Positions 31,830-42,725 are shown, counted from the stretch's first letter. The stretch: DNA of 64,000 bases from Elephas maximus indicus (GCF_024166365.1 NC_064831.1:31858768-31922767), one strand, 5' to 3'. A program made the numbers and translations. Notes: a model not told the origin generated them from the sequence alone.

Positions 31830-33175
31830 CTCCATTCTGTAGTAGTGTACGCCTTCATTTCTCCTGCTCTGTTTTGTATAACTGTACCATCAAATCACGT
31901 GATATACTTTTCCCTTAGGTAGCCTGGATTATAACACCTTAACCTATAGTGCAGTATCTCAAACTTGCACAGCCCTTGGTGGACAACATGGCAGAGAAAT
32001 ACTGAACAGGGCCTGCCTTCAGTACACTGAGGGAGGCGATTGCTGGGGTGAGAAGGTGTCACAGTGTCTAAAATCCCACCATTTAAACTTTCAGGTTAAG
32101 CATGGCCCTCTCTGGGTTCCTTTTTAAAGATTCTAATTCTACTGGGAGGGAGTAAGACATTAAACCATTCTCCTGTTTAAATCTCCTTATAAATGCAAGA
32201 GAATGGAGGAGATAAACAAAAGGAAAAATACTGTTTCGAAGAATTTGGCCTCAGACTACCTGACAGTGAGTTCCTATCACTTGACGTGGCTAGGAAGTCT
32301 CTCAGAAAAATCGGAAAGGAGATTGGCTCATAAAAGCCGAGTTGTTCCATGATATGCTGGTGTTACTTTCTACTAAGACTTCCTCAGGTAATTCTGCCAG
32401 AATCTGTTCTATAGAAATTCTTAGGATCCAGTTTTTCAGAATTGGGGAAGTCCTCCCAGTCTTATGTCCAAGTACGTGGCTCATGAAAGTAAGTGAGAAA
32501 ACCCATCAGGGTGCCTCTTTTGATAAGTGGGAGTTGCTAGGGTAGGGAGGCTTCCCTGCTTAGCCCTCAGCCCAGAGCAAGGGCCCACCCTGAAGGCAGC
32601 AGCAGGGCTGTCCAAGTGCCCTCTGCCCAAACAACACCCCTGGGGAAGTCTGGACTATTCACAGGACCTGTTTCCAGCTCTTGCCTCTCACTTAGACCCA
32701 CTGGGCATGAGTCCAATGTGGTCACTTCCTTAGCCTGCTCAGGTTGGTGTTTGGGTTTAGTAGCTGAGGATTCCTGTAAATAATGGGCATAGAGAAGACT
32801 AGAAACCCAGAAACTCTGAGTAAAAACTGGATATCTCTAAGTTATCTCAAATTTTTTTTTTTTTCAAACCACATGGGAGGTTAAAAATAGATAGAAATTT
32901 ATTCAGTCACACGTTCGTTCCCCCAGTAAACAACCACGGAACATCGACCCATGAATAAGGCCCCCTGCAAGGCGTTGAAGGTGTGGATGCAGCACCAACC
33001 CTGTTCCAAGACCTTAGCACTAGAAGGGGGAGAGATGACGAAGGCAAACAGCCATGCAACAAAGCAACATAACGAAAGTATCACTGAGTTCCAAGACAAA
33101 CTTGTGGATGAGCACTAGGGCTAGGTAGGGTTGCAATCCCGGCTCCAACACTTTCTAGCTGCATGATTCTGGGCA
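31830..33175. other. No gene recognised
   Basis: About 1.3 kb of unassigned sequence. A GC-richer patch at 32540-32735 has a short open frame without domains. Confidence 0.4.
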
Positions 33176-33179
33176 ATCA

Positions 33180-33260
33180 TATAATAGCCAATATGTACTG
33201 AGCGTGTGCTGTATACCAGGCATTGTACGGAACACTCTAACACGCATTCTCGTTTAATTT
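33180..33260 (+). mobile_element. MIR-like fragment
   Basis: AATATGTACTGAGCGTGTGC, TATACCAGGCATTGTACGG and ACGCATTCTCGTTTAATTTTG match the central part of MIR. Confidence 0.6.
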
Positions 33261-33338
33261 TGTTTAATTGAGGTAGATATATATGTAACAAAGCACTTGC
33301 CATTTTAACATTCTTCACATGTATAATTCAGTGACGTT

Positions 33339-34134
33339 GTTGTCGTCAGCTGCTGTTGCATCAGTTCTGACTCATAGCGACCCTATATACAACAGAACAA
33401 AACACTGCCAAGTCCTGTGTCATCCTCACAATTGTTATGTTTGAGCCCATTGTTGCAGCCACTGTGTCAATCCATCTAGTTGAGGGTCTTCCTCTTTTTC
33501 TCTGACCCTTTACTTTACCAAGCATGATGTCCTTCTCCAGGGACTTGCCCTCCTGATAACATGTCCAAAGTATGTGAGACAAAGCCTCGCCATCCTTGCT
33601 TCTAAGGAACATTCTGGCTATACTTTTTCCAAGACAGATTTGTTCATTCTTCTGGCTCAAAAAAAAAAAAAAAAAAAATTCTGGCAGTCCCTGGTATATT
33701 CAATATTCTTCACCAACACCATAATTCAAAGGCATCGATTCTTCTTCAATGTTCCTTATTCATTGTCCAGCTTTCTCATGCGTATGACATGATTGAAAAC
33801 ACAATGGCTTGAGTCAGGAGAACTTAATTGTGCTCATGATGAACCTGTACATAGATTAAGAGGCAGTCTTTCAGACAGAACAAGGGGATACTGAGAGGTT
33901 TAAAGTCAGGAAAGGTGTGCATCAGAGTTGTATCCTTTCACCATACTTATTCAATCTGCATGATGAGCGATCTGAGAAGCTGGACTGTATGGAGAATGGG
34001 GCATCAAGATTGGGGGAAGACTCATTAATAACCTGCAATATGCAGATGATACACCTTGCTTGCTGAAAGTGAAGAGGACTTGAAGCACTTACTGATGACG
34101 ATCAAAGACCACAGCCTTCAGTATGGATTACACC
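33339..34134 (-). mobile_element. RTE LINE with an inverted 5' segment
   Basis: 33339-33825 is minus-strand RTE 3' end (tail complement GTTGTTGTCGTCAGC, then CTTCTCCAGGGACTTGCCC and CATCCTTGCTTCTAAGG). About 33826-34134 is RTE sense sequence from farther upstream in the element (GAACCTGTACATAGATTAAG, CCTGCAATATGCAGATGATA, CAGCCTTCAGTATGGATTAC), so it is flipped relative to the rest. TSDs TCAGTGACGTT (33328-33338) and TCAGTGACATT (34135-34145) enclose both parts as one insertion. Confidence 0.88.
33657..33678 (+). repeat. Poly(A)-only insertion with 7-bp duplication
   Basis: TC plus 20 A lies between TTCTGGC (33650-33656) and TTCTGGC (33679-33685). Other RTE copies here read straight through at this point (TTCTTCTGGCAGTCC), so this is a separate small insertion. 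Confidence 0.75.
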
Positions 34135-34292
34135 TCAGTGACATTAGTTATGTTTATCATGTTGTTCAACCATCACCATTATCCATTTCCACAGTTTAAA
34201 TCTTATAACAATCATAGAAGGTGTTGTTGTTTTTTTATAGACTAGGAAATTGAAGATTAGAAGCACGCACTGAGACGAAGTTCGACTGAGAT

Positions 34293-34722
34293 GAAGATAG
34301 ATTGAATTGTCACCCCCAAAAATGTATGTTGAAGTTCTAAGTTCTAGTACTTGCAAATGTAACTTTGTTTGGAAATAGGGTCTCTTGAAGATGTCATCAG
34401 TTAACATGAGGTCATACTGGAGTAGGGTGGGTCCTAATCCAAGCTGAATGATGTCCTTACCAAAGAGAAGAGACACAGACAGACACACAGGGGAAGATGG
34501 TCATGTGAGGAAGCCTCTACTAGCCAAGAAGCACCACAGAGCACCTGGGACTAGAAGAATCTGAAAGAGAAAAGAAAGGATCTTCCCCTGGGGTCTTCAA
34601 AGACACGATAGCCCTGCTGACACCCTGAATTCAGACTAATAACTTCAGAACTCTGAGACAAAAAATTGCTATTTTATACCACCCAGTTTGTGGTATTTGT
34701 CACAGTAGTCCTTGGAAACCAC
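34293..34722 (+). mobile_element. MLT1-like MaLR LTR
   Basis: GATTGAATTGTCACCCCC, ATGTATGTTGAAGTTCTAAG, GTTTGGAAATAGGGTCTC, ATGAGGTCATACTGGAGTAG and CCACCCAGTTTGTGGTATTTG follow MLT1 order from start to end. No internal region adjoins. Confidence 0.82.
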
Positions 34723-34734
34723 TAGAGGCACCAA

Positions 34735-35052
34735 AGCCTGTGAGAGGAAAAGGAGGAAGCAAGATTGGGCAGAAGAAGACGTTGAATGCCTCTGCCCACC
34801 TAGTAGGGAGCTCTGGAACTACTTATCGCCTGACACAATGTTCTGCTTTGGGCTACCCCAGGAAAGACATGACCCCCAAGAGGGCAGCTCTCTGCAGCTG
34901 AGGGAGACCCTTAGTCAGGCCCTATGTTTCTGGATGCTACCTGCTGGCTACACTTTCCGCAGCTGGGCAGGAAGACCTGAGCAGCACATATCTGTGTTTA
35001 CCACAAGAACCTCCTGCAAACTATCAGGGTTAGAAACATATATATATATATA
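34735..35052. other. No gene recognised; TA run at right end
   Basis: An open frame over 34712-35077 spans the end of the LTR and unassigned sequence, and has no domain. (TA)n at about 35038-35055 precedes the next SINE. Confidence 0.4.
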
Positions 35053-35056
35053 TATA

Positions 35057-35230
35057 CAGGAAACCCTGGCGCCATAGTGGTTAAGTGCTACAGCTGCTAA
35101 CCAAAGGGCCAGCAGTTCAAATCTGCCAGGCACGCCTTGGAAACTCTATGGGGCAGTTCAACTCTGTCCTTTACGGTTGCTATGAGTCAGAATCAACTTG
35201 ACAGCGCTGGGTTTGGGGTTTTTTGGGTTT
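35057..35230 (+). mobile_element. AfroSINE, plus strand
   Basis: It runs from GGAAACCCTGGCGCCATAGTGG through CAGCAGTTCAAATCTGCC and GCTATGAGTCAGAATCAAC to a GGGGTTTTTTGGG tail. It sits beside another AfroSINE of the same orientation. Confidence 0.92.
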
Positions 35231-35246
35231 ATATACATAGTGCTGG

Positions 35247-35411
35247 AAAGCCGGGTGGCATAGTGGTTAAGTGCTATGGCTGCTAACCAAGAGGCTGGCA
35301 GTTCGAATCCACCAGGTGTTCCTTGGAAACTCTATGGGGCAGTTCTACTCTGTCCTATAGGGTCACTATGAGTCGGAATCGACTCAACAGCAGTGGGTTT
35401 GGTTTTTTTGG
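35247..35411 (+). mobile_element. AfroSINE, plus strand, 15-bp TSD
   Basis: Near-complete short type with GGTGGCATAGTGGTTAAGTG, GGCAGTTCGAATCCACC and AGTCGGAATCGACTCAACAG. TATACATAGTGCTGG (35232-35246) and TATATATAGTGCTGG (35412-35426) flank it. Low apparent divergence suggests a young copy. Confidence 0.94.
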
Positions 35412-35458
35412 TATATATAGTGCTGGCATAGAGTAGTTGCTCAATAAACTGTGACTTG

Positions 35459-35630
35459 TAGCTGCTAACTGAAAGGTCATTGGTTCAAACCTACTGGCTG
35501 CTCTGTGGGAGAAAGTTGTGGCAGTCTGCTTCAGTTAAGATTTACAGCATTGGAAACCCTATGGAGCAGTTCTACTCTGTCCTACAGGGTCACTATGAGT
35601 TGGAATTGACTCAGTGGCAGTGGGTTTGTT
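35459..35630 (+). mobile_element. AfroSINE, plus strand, 5'-truncated
   Basis: It begins inside the head at AGCTGCTAACTGAAAGGTC and ends with GGAATTGACTCAGTGGCAG and TGGGTTTG. Confidence 0.88.
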
Positions 35631-35639
35631 CAACCCAGA

Positions 35640-36316
35640 GTCTGGGTAGGAAAAATATCACAGTAACTCCTGAAAGGTAGAACTCAAGGAAAATATGTTC
35701 CACATTGATTGGACCTTAAAGTTCTGTTTCTCCCTTCCCTTCTCAGAGGCAGACTGACGCTGAGGCTCAACCCAGCTACGAAGGGCAGCTCTGTGGCAGA
35801 GAGTGTAGTGGACAAAGAAGCTCAGTTACAAGTGCAGGTGGGCTGTGAGCAAAAGGAAGAACTGGTTGGTAGTATGCTTTTCTTTGGGTATTATCAGATG
35901 GAATTTGCTAGTTTTGTGAGCATTTAGTAGAAATCTTTTGTAGGGATGGTGTTCCATGAAAAAAATCCTTTGGCTGGGTGGGAGGTCACTTGTTATTCAC
36001 CAGCAGGATGGTACAGAGTGAGGAGGTGGTTGCAGCAATTTTTGGATGCTCGTCAAAGCTAAGCTTTGTAGGAGCCAAAGTGGAATGTGTGTGGACTTCA
36101 TGGTCAGGTCAAGAGGAGCAGTGATGGAGCTGTAGTTATTAAGCAAGCCCACGCTCTCTAATTATTCGCAGCCAAATGTGTTCCTAAAATACAAAAACGA
36201 CGATGGAGATGATGAGAAATTTGCATTAGAACATGTATCCCACATGAGTAGAAGGAAGCCTGGCTGCCTAGTGTTTGTGATCCTGTCTGTCTAATGGAAG
36301 CTAATTACTAATGTGC
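35640..36316. other. No gene recognised
   Basis: Unassigned, apparently single-copy. A 72-codon open frame (35709-35927) has no recognisable domain. Confidence 0.4.
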
Positions 36317-36328
36317 ATGACATTTGAG

Positions 36329-36500
36329 GAAACCCTGGTGTAGTAGTGGTTAAGTGCTATGGCTGCCAACCAAGAGGTTGGCAGTTCGAATCCACGAGGC
36401 GCTCCTTGGAAACTCTATCGGGCAGTTCTACTCTGTCCTATAGGGTTGCTACGAGTTGGAATCGACTTGACAGCAGTAGGTTTGGTTTTTTGGTTTTTTT
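36329..36500 (+). mobile_element. AfroSINE, plus strand, at a shared target site
   Basis: From GAAACCCTGGTGTAGTAGTGG through GGCAGTTCGAATCCACGAGG to a GGTTTTTTGG tail. ATGACATTTGAG (36317-36328) and ATGACATTTGAA (36501-36512) flank it. Confidence 0.94.
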
Positions 36501-36512
36501 ATGACATTTGAA

Positions 36513-36861
36513 AGAAGGCAATGGTGTTCAGTGGTAGAATTCTCACCTTCCATGGTGGGGGGCCTGGGTTCAATTTCCCACCAATGTATCTCATACCCAG
36601 CCACCACCTAACTCGGTGGAGGCTTATGTGTTGCTATGATGCTGAACAGGTTTCAGTGAAGCTCCCAGACTAAGAGAGACTAGGAAGAAAGGTCTGGTGA
36701 TCTATTTCCAAAAGTCAGCCAGTGAAAACCATATGGATCACAATTGTCTGATCCACTACTGATCATGGGGAAGGCATAGGACCAGGCACTATTTTGTTTT
36801 GTTGTGCATACGGTCTCCATGAGTTGGGTAGCTAACAGCGGCTAACAACAGCTAAAAAAAC
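36513..36861 (+). mobile_element. tRNA-Gly-headed SINE, most complete copy
   Basis: The head GGCAATGGTGTTCAGTGG, TAGAATTCTCACCTTCCATG and GGCCTGGGTTCAATTTCCC closely parallels a glycine tRNA, with A and B boxes, and CCACCAATG matches its 3' stem. The body shares CCAGTGAAAACC and GGTCTGGTGATCTATTTCC with AfroSINE. The tail GCTAACAACAGCTAAAAAAA matches the RTE end. Flanks are 36501-36512 and ATAACATTTGGA (36862-36873). Confidence 0.9.
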
Positions 36862-36874
36862 ATAACATTTGGAG

Positions 36875-38945
36875 ACCATTGTTAATCTGACTTATATTTT
36901 TAATTAGCAAAAGGTAAGTCAAATGCTTTCCTGTTTTTATACTCTTTTGTCCATTTTTGTAAAGTACTTCTTACTTTCCAAAGCATTTTCACATTTATGA
37001 TTCTGGCCTTTTCAGCTTCTCCCTCCCTATGGACTCCATTATGTATAACCACCTCCCTCTTGTTACTGGATTCTGCTACCCATTACAGCAACTTTTGAAC
37101 ATTTTTCTGCCAAACCCTAGGAACAGGTGATCTAAGCTCTCAGCCTCTACTTCTCCTTCCATCCCCTTCTTAACTCTTTGCAGTATGGATCCTGCCACCC
37201 CCACTCAACAGAAACCACTCTTAGAGGCACCAACAGGGTCCTTCAGGAAAATTCAATAGCCTTCCCTTATTGTTTACAAAATGCCCCTCTGAAACACTTG
37301 GCATCTTATGAGCATTACCATTGTGAAAATCTATAGAATTTTCTTACAACAACAAGGATAGCAAATAATTTTAATGAGTCCCAGCATCTACCAACTGGTC
37401 AAAGTTGCCTGGAATGTTGTGTTGAGAAGAAAACTCAAGCTACATCTGGGATGCAGTGATTGATTAACATGCCTGTCACAGGCACAAAATGGACAGGAGG
37501 GGTATGTATTCTATGTATTCACCTTCTTATACCATAGTTTCTTGTTTTCCCTTATTTCTCTTTGGTTTCTCCTTTTCTTTCACTGCTTAGGCACTTCTTG
37601 ACTTAATCCTTTTCTTGACCCATATTTGGGTCTATTGCCTTTGCAGGTTGTGATACGGTTACTGAGAGAATTACATGAGATGATGTATAGAAAAGCCACT
37701 TACATATATTGGATTCTGGATAAACAATGACAATCATTATTATATTAAGATTTTTTTTTTTTTTATTCTCTCCATAGATTCACTTCATCAGATATCTCAT
37801 GTATTTTCTTTATGTTACTTGGCTACTACCTTGATTACTCCCAATTCTACCGTTCCAGCCCTGATCTCCTGTCTCCACTCCAAGAACGAAGAAGACAAGG
37901 GAGAGAATGAAAAGCAGAAATCCATGCAAAGGGCAAGCAAACACAGAAAAACTATGGAAGACAAAATTATTTTCTTCCCTAGAAATTTGTTCATTTGTTT
38001 GTTTTCAACCAAATAAAAAAAGCCTTGGAGGAAAAATGTTTTTAAAAATTATTCTGTACCTTCATACCCTCAAGCAGAGATATGATCCTTCAGTCCAAAG
38101 ACACTGACCTCTGAGTACTCTGACCTCTGGCTCCACAACAAGACTCCTAATTACCTACTGCCTGGCTCCCTTTCTTTTCTCCTGCCTTCTTCTCACCTGC
38201 TGTGAGCCTCCTCTGAGTGTCTCTTGAAGGGCAGAGAAGCTGCGTTAGGAGGAGAAACAGAAACACAGAAGGTCTAGTAGATCCCAACAGAGAGAGGAAG
38301 GAGAAAATAAGATGAGGGGAAGTAGCAGACAGTGGGGGAGCCCTCCTCTCCCAGAGCCCCAGAACCTCTCCCGTACTCTACAACCCTGAGCTTATTAAAA
38401 GGATTACGTGAGATGTAACTGAGATGCCCAGAGCTCCATCCTTGGCCAGCCCCTTGTGGAAAGATATTTTACCCTCTGTTTCTATTTTTCTACCCCAATG
38501 ATGGACTCTGCTTTTTTACAGGATCTCTGTAACCCCACTTTTTCTCTTCCCTCTAAGCCAGGGGATCAGGATGTTCCATGGCGGCCATTAGATTTAGCTG
38601 CTACCCCAAATGGCCTTCTCCTGGTTTGCCAGGGTTCCCAGTGAGAAGTATCTCAGCTTCGCAGGTTCCTTACTCTTCCCACCCCGAGAAGAGAGGGTTT
38701 CCCCTTCACTGTCCCCTCAGGAATTCTTATTCTAGAAAATCAAATGTAGCTCCTCCTTACAGAAGGTTAGGCATCCCTACTTTTGTAGTTTCCTCTCCCT
38801 CTGTACCATCTGAGCTATGAGGATGTTTCCGTTAAATTCAGTGAATATTTAATGAGTATGCTCTGTGTACAATTCAGAAGGAATGAAGGCATAGATTAGA
38901 CAAATGTAAAAGAACAGATACACAAGGTAGAAAAGGAGTGTCTTT
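36875..38945. other. No gene recognised (about 2 kb)
   Basis: The largest repeat-poor stretch of the left half. A T-run lies at about 37751-37764. Paired open frames on opposite strands at 37815-38016 have no recognisable domain. No splice-bounded exon can be argued from sequence alone. Confidence 0.4.
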
Positions 38946-38949
38946 CAAG

Positions 38950-39155
38950 GTTTCATGAAGTGGCTGGTATTTAAAGACAGGCACTGCTGAAAGGTTAGAA
39001 GTTCAAGTCCACCCAGAGGCACCTCGGAAGAAAGGCTTGGCGATCTACTTCTGAAAAACAAGCTACTGGAAACCCTATGGAGCACAATTCTACTCTGACA
39101 CACATGGGGCCACCATGAGTAAGAATCAAGCCCATGGCAACTGGTCAACTGCTTT
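38950..39155 (+). mobile_element. AfroSINE, older longer subtype, plus strand
   Basis: GAAAGGTTAGAAGTTCAAGTCC, GATCTACTTCTGAAAAACAAGC, ATTCTACTCTGACACACATG and CATGGCAACTGGTCAACTG. The 5' head is poorly preserved. Confidence 0.85.
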
Positions 39156-39159
39156 TTTG

Positions 39160-39781
39160 AGGAGGGCAATTCAGCCCTTGTTGGTGACTTGCAGGGCTCT
39201 GTTCAGCGTGGAAAGGTACAGTGTGGAGATTGGTACACACCCCACTGCTGCCAGCCGCTTGGAAATGGGTCCCATTAGAGGTAGAGCTTGAGGGTAAAGG
39301 TCAGTACCTATGTCATACCTAGGTCTGGATGTGGATCTGAAATACTTCAAGTCTAAAGTTATCAGACCCCCATGACCATCAAAGAAAAAACATTTTTTGA
39401 CCATAAACTGCATTATGAAGAAATTCATCAGCCACCCTGAACGCTGCACTAGAGCTTCCCTTGCAGAGGATATTTTATCTTTTTAATGAATAAGAAGGTA
39501 CGCCTGTTGCCTAAAATTGAAAAGCGCAGTGGTAATGAATAATTCCTAGGAAGGGTTCTGAAGCTCATGCGTCATGGGGTGGAAGCCTGAAAGCCTGGCT
39601 GTGAGGATTCCTGTTTCTGGCTCATAGGCACTCCTCCCTCAAGTGGACTTTCCACCACCTTCCTGGTGTCTTCTTAGCTTCTCCACCTACCTTATATGGC
39701 AGTCTACTGAGGAGGGAGCCAGGCCCTGTGGAGCAAGTGCTTGGGAAACTTCTGTTGTCCACATCAGGGGAGAAGCTTACA
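39160..39781. other. No gene recognised
   Basis: Unassigned sequence; small open frames only. Confidence 0.4.
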
Positions 39782-39786
39782 CATGG

Positions 39787-40234
39787 TGTTATGGACTGAA
39801 TAGTATTCCTCCAAAAGATATGTTGAAGCCCTAACTCCTAGTATCCGTGAACATGACCTTGTTTGGAAACAGAGTCTTTGAAGATATTATTAGTTAAGTT
39901 AATATGAGCTTATATGGAGTAGGGTGGGTGCTAATCCAATCTGAGTAGAGTTCTTACATAAGAGGTGAAGAGACACAGGAAGACAGTCAGAGGCAATGAG
40001 ACATGAGACAATGAAGTTATGCTGTAGCTGCAAGCCGAGGAATGCCTGGAACCACCAGGAAACAGGAGAGACAAGAAAAGATCTTCCCTAAGAGATTTTA
40101 GAGAGAACAAGGCTCTGCCGACACCCTGGATTTGGACTTCTAGCTTCCAGAGTTGTGAGACAGTAAATTTCTTACTGTCTTATGAGCCACCCACTTGTGG
40201 TACTTTGTTACAGCAGCCATAGGAGGCTAATCCA
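39787..40234 (+). mobile_element. Solo MLT1-type MaLR LTR with exact 5-bp TSD
   Basis: The 448-bp element starts TGTTATGGACTGAATAGTATTC and ends CAGCAGCCATAGGAGGC then TAATCCA. CATGG lies at 39782-39786 and 40235-40239. The body matches MLT1 throughout (GATATGTTGAAGCCCTAAC, GGAGTAGGGTGGGTGCTAATC, GACTTCTAGCTTCCAGAG). Confidence 0.93.
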
Positions 40235-40239
40235 CATGG

Positions 40240-42330
40240 ATGCTTCCTAACCTCTCCCCTGGATGCATGTGGCCTCTTTCCTATCTCCCCCTCCCAAAGC
40301 CCCAGTTAAGTAGAAAATGTAATGAGTAGAGGTGAGATGGGCCAGCTCTGAAAGCTAAGACCCAGACTCTTAATTACTAAGTTCAGAAGACACTGTTTCC
40401 ATCTAAAGGCCATAGCAATTTTCTCTTGGAGGAGCTATTAAACAAGAGCTGGGAAGATGTAGAGGATTTGAGTATGGGGAAAAAGAAAGTACACAAGCAG
40501 TGTGACACTTTTGCCCCCACCCTGGCCCCTCACAGTTTGTCCAGAGGTGGAAAAAGTAGGGAAGAGGTTATCAGAATCCTCCGCCCCACCAGCTGGGAGC
40601 ATCATCAGGACCAGCTACGCAAAATGAAAATGTGTGTGCTGAGGTGGGGGTGGGTGTTGTTCAGAAAACAGGAGAAAAGTGCCATTAAGGATACTAAACT
40701 ATAAAGCTTTTACTTTTCTTCAACAGCCTCTCTCTTACTCTTTTGTGACTTGTCATGGGGATTTTTATTTGCTATTTAATGTTGTTCAATGTAAAGAAAA
40801 ATTACAGCTTTAAACTATTAGCCTGAATTTTGCCATTCTGCTTTATATTGAGTAATGCCGGTTTTAAATGCAAATTTAAGAGAATTTAACTCATGCAGAA
40901 TCACTGAGATTACACAATTCCTATTTCATAGCTTGTACACGCATATGTATTTCTTTCTCACCAGCAGTGGAAATGCTGCACAAAACTAACTTAACTTTTT
41001 ATTTCATTTCTTGATACAGTGCATTCTACCAACAATCCCTACCTGCTTAATGATGAGTGAGGAAGGACTAAAAGGAAAAGGAAATATGGATTGCTCTATC
41101 TTTCCACTTTCTTCTATGTCAACATTTTTAGCTAAGTGGTTGGCTGTTACAATAAGAAAGGCTATGATAGAATTCCTTGGTCATTGGTGTTTCTAGAACA
41201 CCATTGTCTTCTCTCTGTGTTCAAAGCAAGTTCTGGTTTGAACAGAAAGCATGGCATCTGGGGGATATCCGTGACCCAACTACTCAGTTGTCGACATGAC
41301 ACGTTTGCCTTGTACTCACTTTGCATCGCGTACTTGCTGAGTGCATCGTGGGTTCACTGGAACGCTGTGCTCATGGGGCATTATGAACGCTATAGGTGAA
41401 TGGGTCAGGAAAAATGGCGGAAACACATTGCTCTTCTCTCCCCTGCTCACGCAGATGCCCCACTGTCTCATCAGACTTCACTTACAAAATGCAAGTTCAA
41501 AGATAAGGTTATTAAGAGCTTCAAGGTGGTAACAACAGAGCATTCACCAACTGTGGAGCCTTTCTGAGTACAAGGCCCTGTGTGACTGCACGGATTGCAT
41601 GCCCATGACATTGGCCCCGAGCATCAGGGAGAAGATGTAGTGATGCACCATTTTCTGGCCGCTGCCTGGAGGGCAAAAACTACAGGCCCAGGGGAGCCAC
41701 TGCTGGCACATTGCACACCAAGTGTGGGGTCAGCCAGAGAGACAGCAGCTGCTATATTAGGACACGACAAGTCCCATTGTAAAAGCAGCATGAAGGGATA
41801 AATAAACTCTTTAGGGTCCAGAAAGAGGTCCAAATATTAGCAGGGAGACTGTGCTGGCACCCCAGTTTCAAAAGACAGTCTGGAGGAGTGAGGGAATGAG
41901 CATCAAATGGCTGCCTGTGACCCACCCACGGTCAGGGCAGTGACTGCACCTCCATAGCCTTACACCTGCCACAGACAGCGCTTGGAAGGGCAGAAGACTG
42001 AAAAAGTTGAACTGAACTTGACCGAGAAGTCACTAGATTGGACTGATTTACATGTACGCATCTGTTTGACATTGTCAGCCTTAACGTTGTTGTTAATATC
42101 TGGTCTTAGAGTCAGAACTCAGTAAAATCAGTTCTACAAACAAAACTCCATTTTTATGCACCTCAAAAAGGATAGTGGTAATTTGTGAAATCCTCATCCT
42201 GTTAGACATCAGCAGTTGAGCACTCACCGTGTTGCCAGGTGCTATGTTAAGTACAATATGTGCATTCATTACGACATTTAAGAAGCCTCCTAGCACCGTG
42301 GAATTTTGCTTCAAAGCACTTATGACATTT
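40240..42330. other. No gene recognised (about 2.1 kb)
   Basis: Repeat-poor. Short open frames (for example 40426-40704 and 41136-41399) carry no domain. This and 36875-38945 are where unrecognised exons or regulatory DNA would most plausibly lie. Confidence 0.4.
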
Positions 42331-42334
42331 TGTC

Positions 42335-42485
42335 ACTATACATTTATTTGTATAATTCTTTCGATTAATGCCTCTCTTCCCAGCTAGACTGAGCTACCTG
42401 AAGGTGGGGACCATATCAGATTTTGCTCATCACTGTGTCTGTATCTGCTTCCACAATGTTTGGCACACCACAGGCCCTGGCAGAG
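42335..42485 (+). mobile_element. L2 LINE 3' fragment
   Basis: CCCAGCTAGACTGAGCTACC, GAAGGTGGGGACCATATCAG, TCATCACTGTGTCTGTATC and TGTTTGGCACACCACAGG follow the L2 3'-end order. Confidence 0.65.
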
Positions 42486-42524
42486 GGGAGAGGATGGATG
42501 GGTGTTCATGCTAGGAATCAGTAG

Positions 42525-42725
42525 ATGTGGCTTGGCCTCACTGTACTAGAGGTTCTGTGCCTCCTTTGGATCATGGATCTCTTGGAGCACCTGGTGAAAA
42601 CAATGAATCCTTTCCTGGTAGGTGGGTGGGGGGTGGGAATGCATATACACCAAAAGTTTTGTAAACAATTTCAGAAGGTTTCAGATCCCTTGAAGCCCAT
42701 TCATAAGCACCAAGTTTGAGAATCC
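42525..42725. mobile_element. Possible hAT-type DNA transposon fossil
   Basis: TTTGGATCATGGATCTCTTG, TTCAGATCCCTTGAAGCCC and CAAGTTTGAGAATCCCC resemble an old hAT-related repeat. No clear terminal repeats. Confidence 0.35.

Larger units (their letters stand above)
33261..34260 (-). mobile_element. Old L1 3'-region fragment, split by an RTE
   Basis: The left part (33261-33338) reads TAACAAAGCACTTGCCATTTTAAC and CATGTATAATTCAGTGAC. The right part (from 34146) reads GTTGTTCAACCATCACC and ATTATCCATTTCC. It is the same element type as 12521-12705. Confidence 0.6.

Noticed and set aside
36513-36590. Possible functional tRNA-Gly gene
   Set aside because: The head has mismatches in the anticodon arm and continues into a SINE body and tail with flanking TSDs; it is a SINE head.
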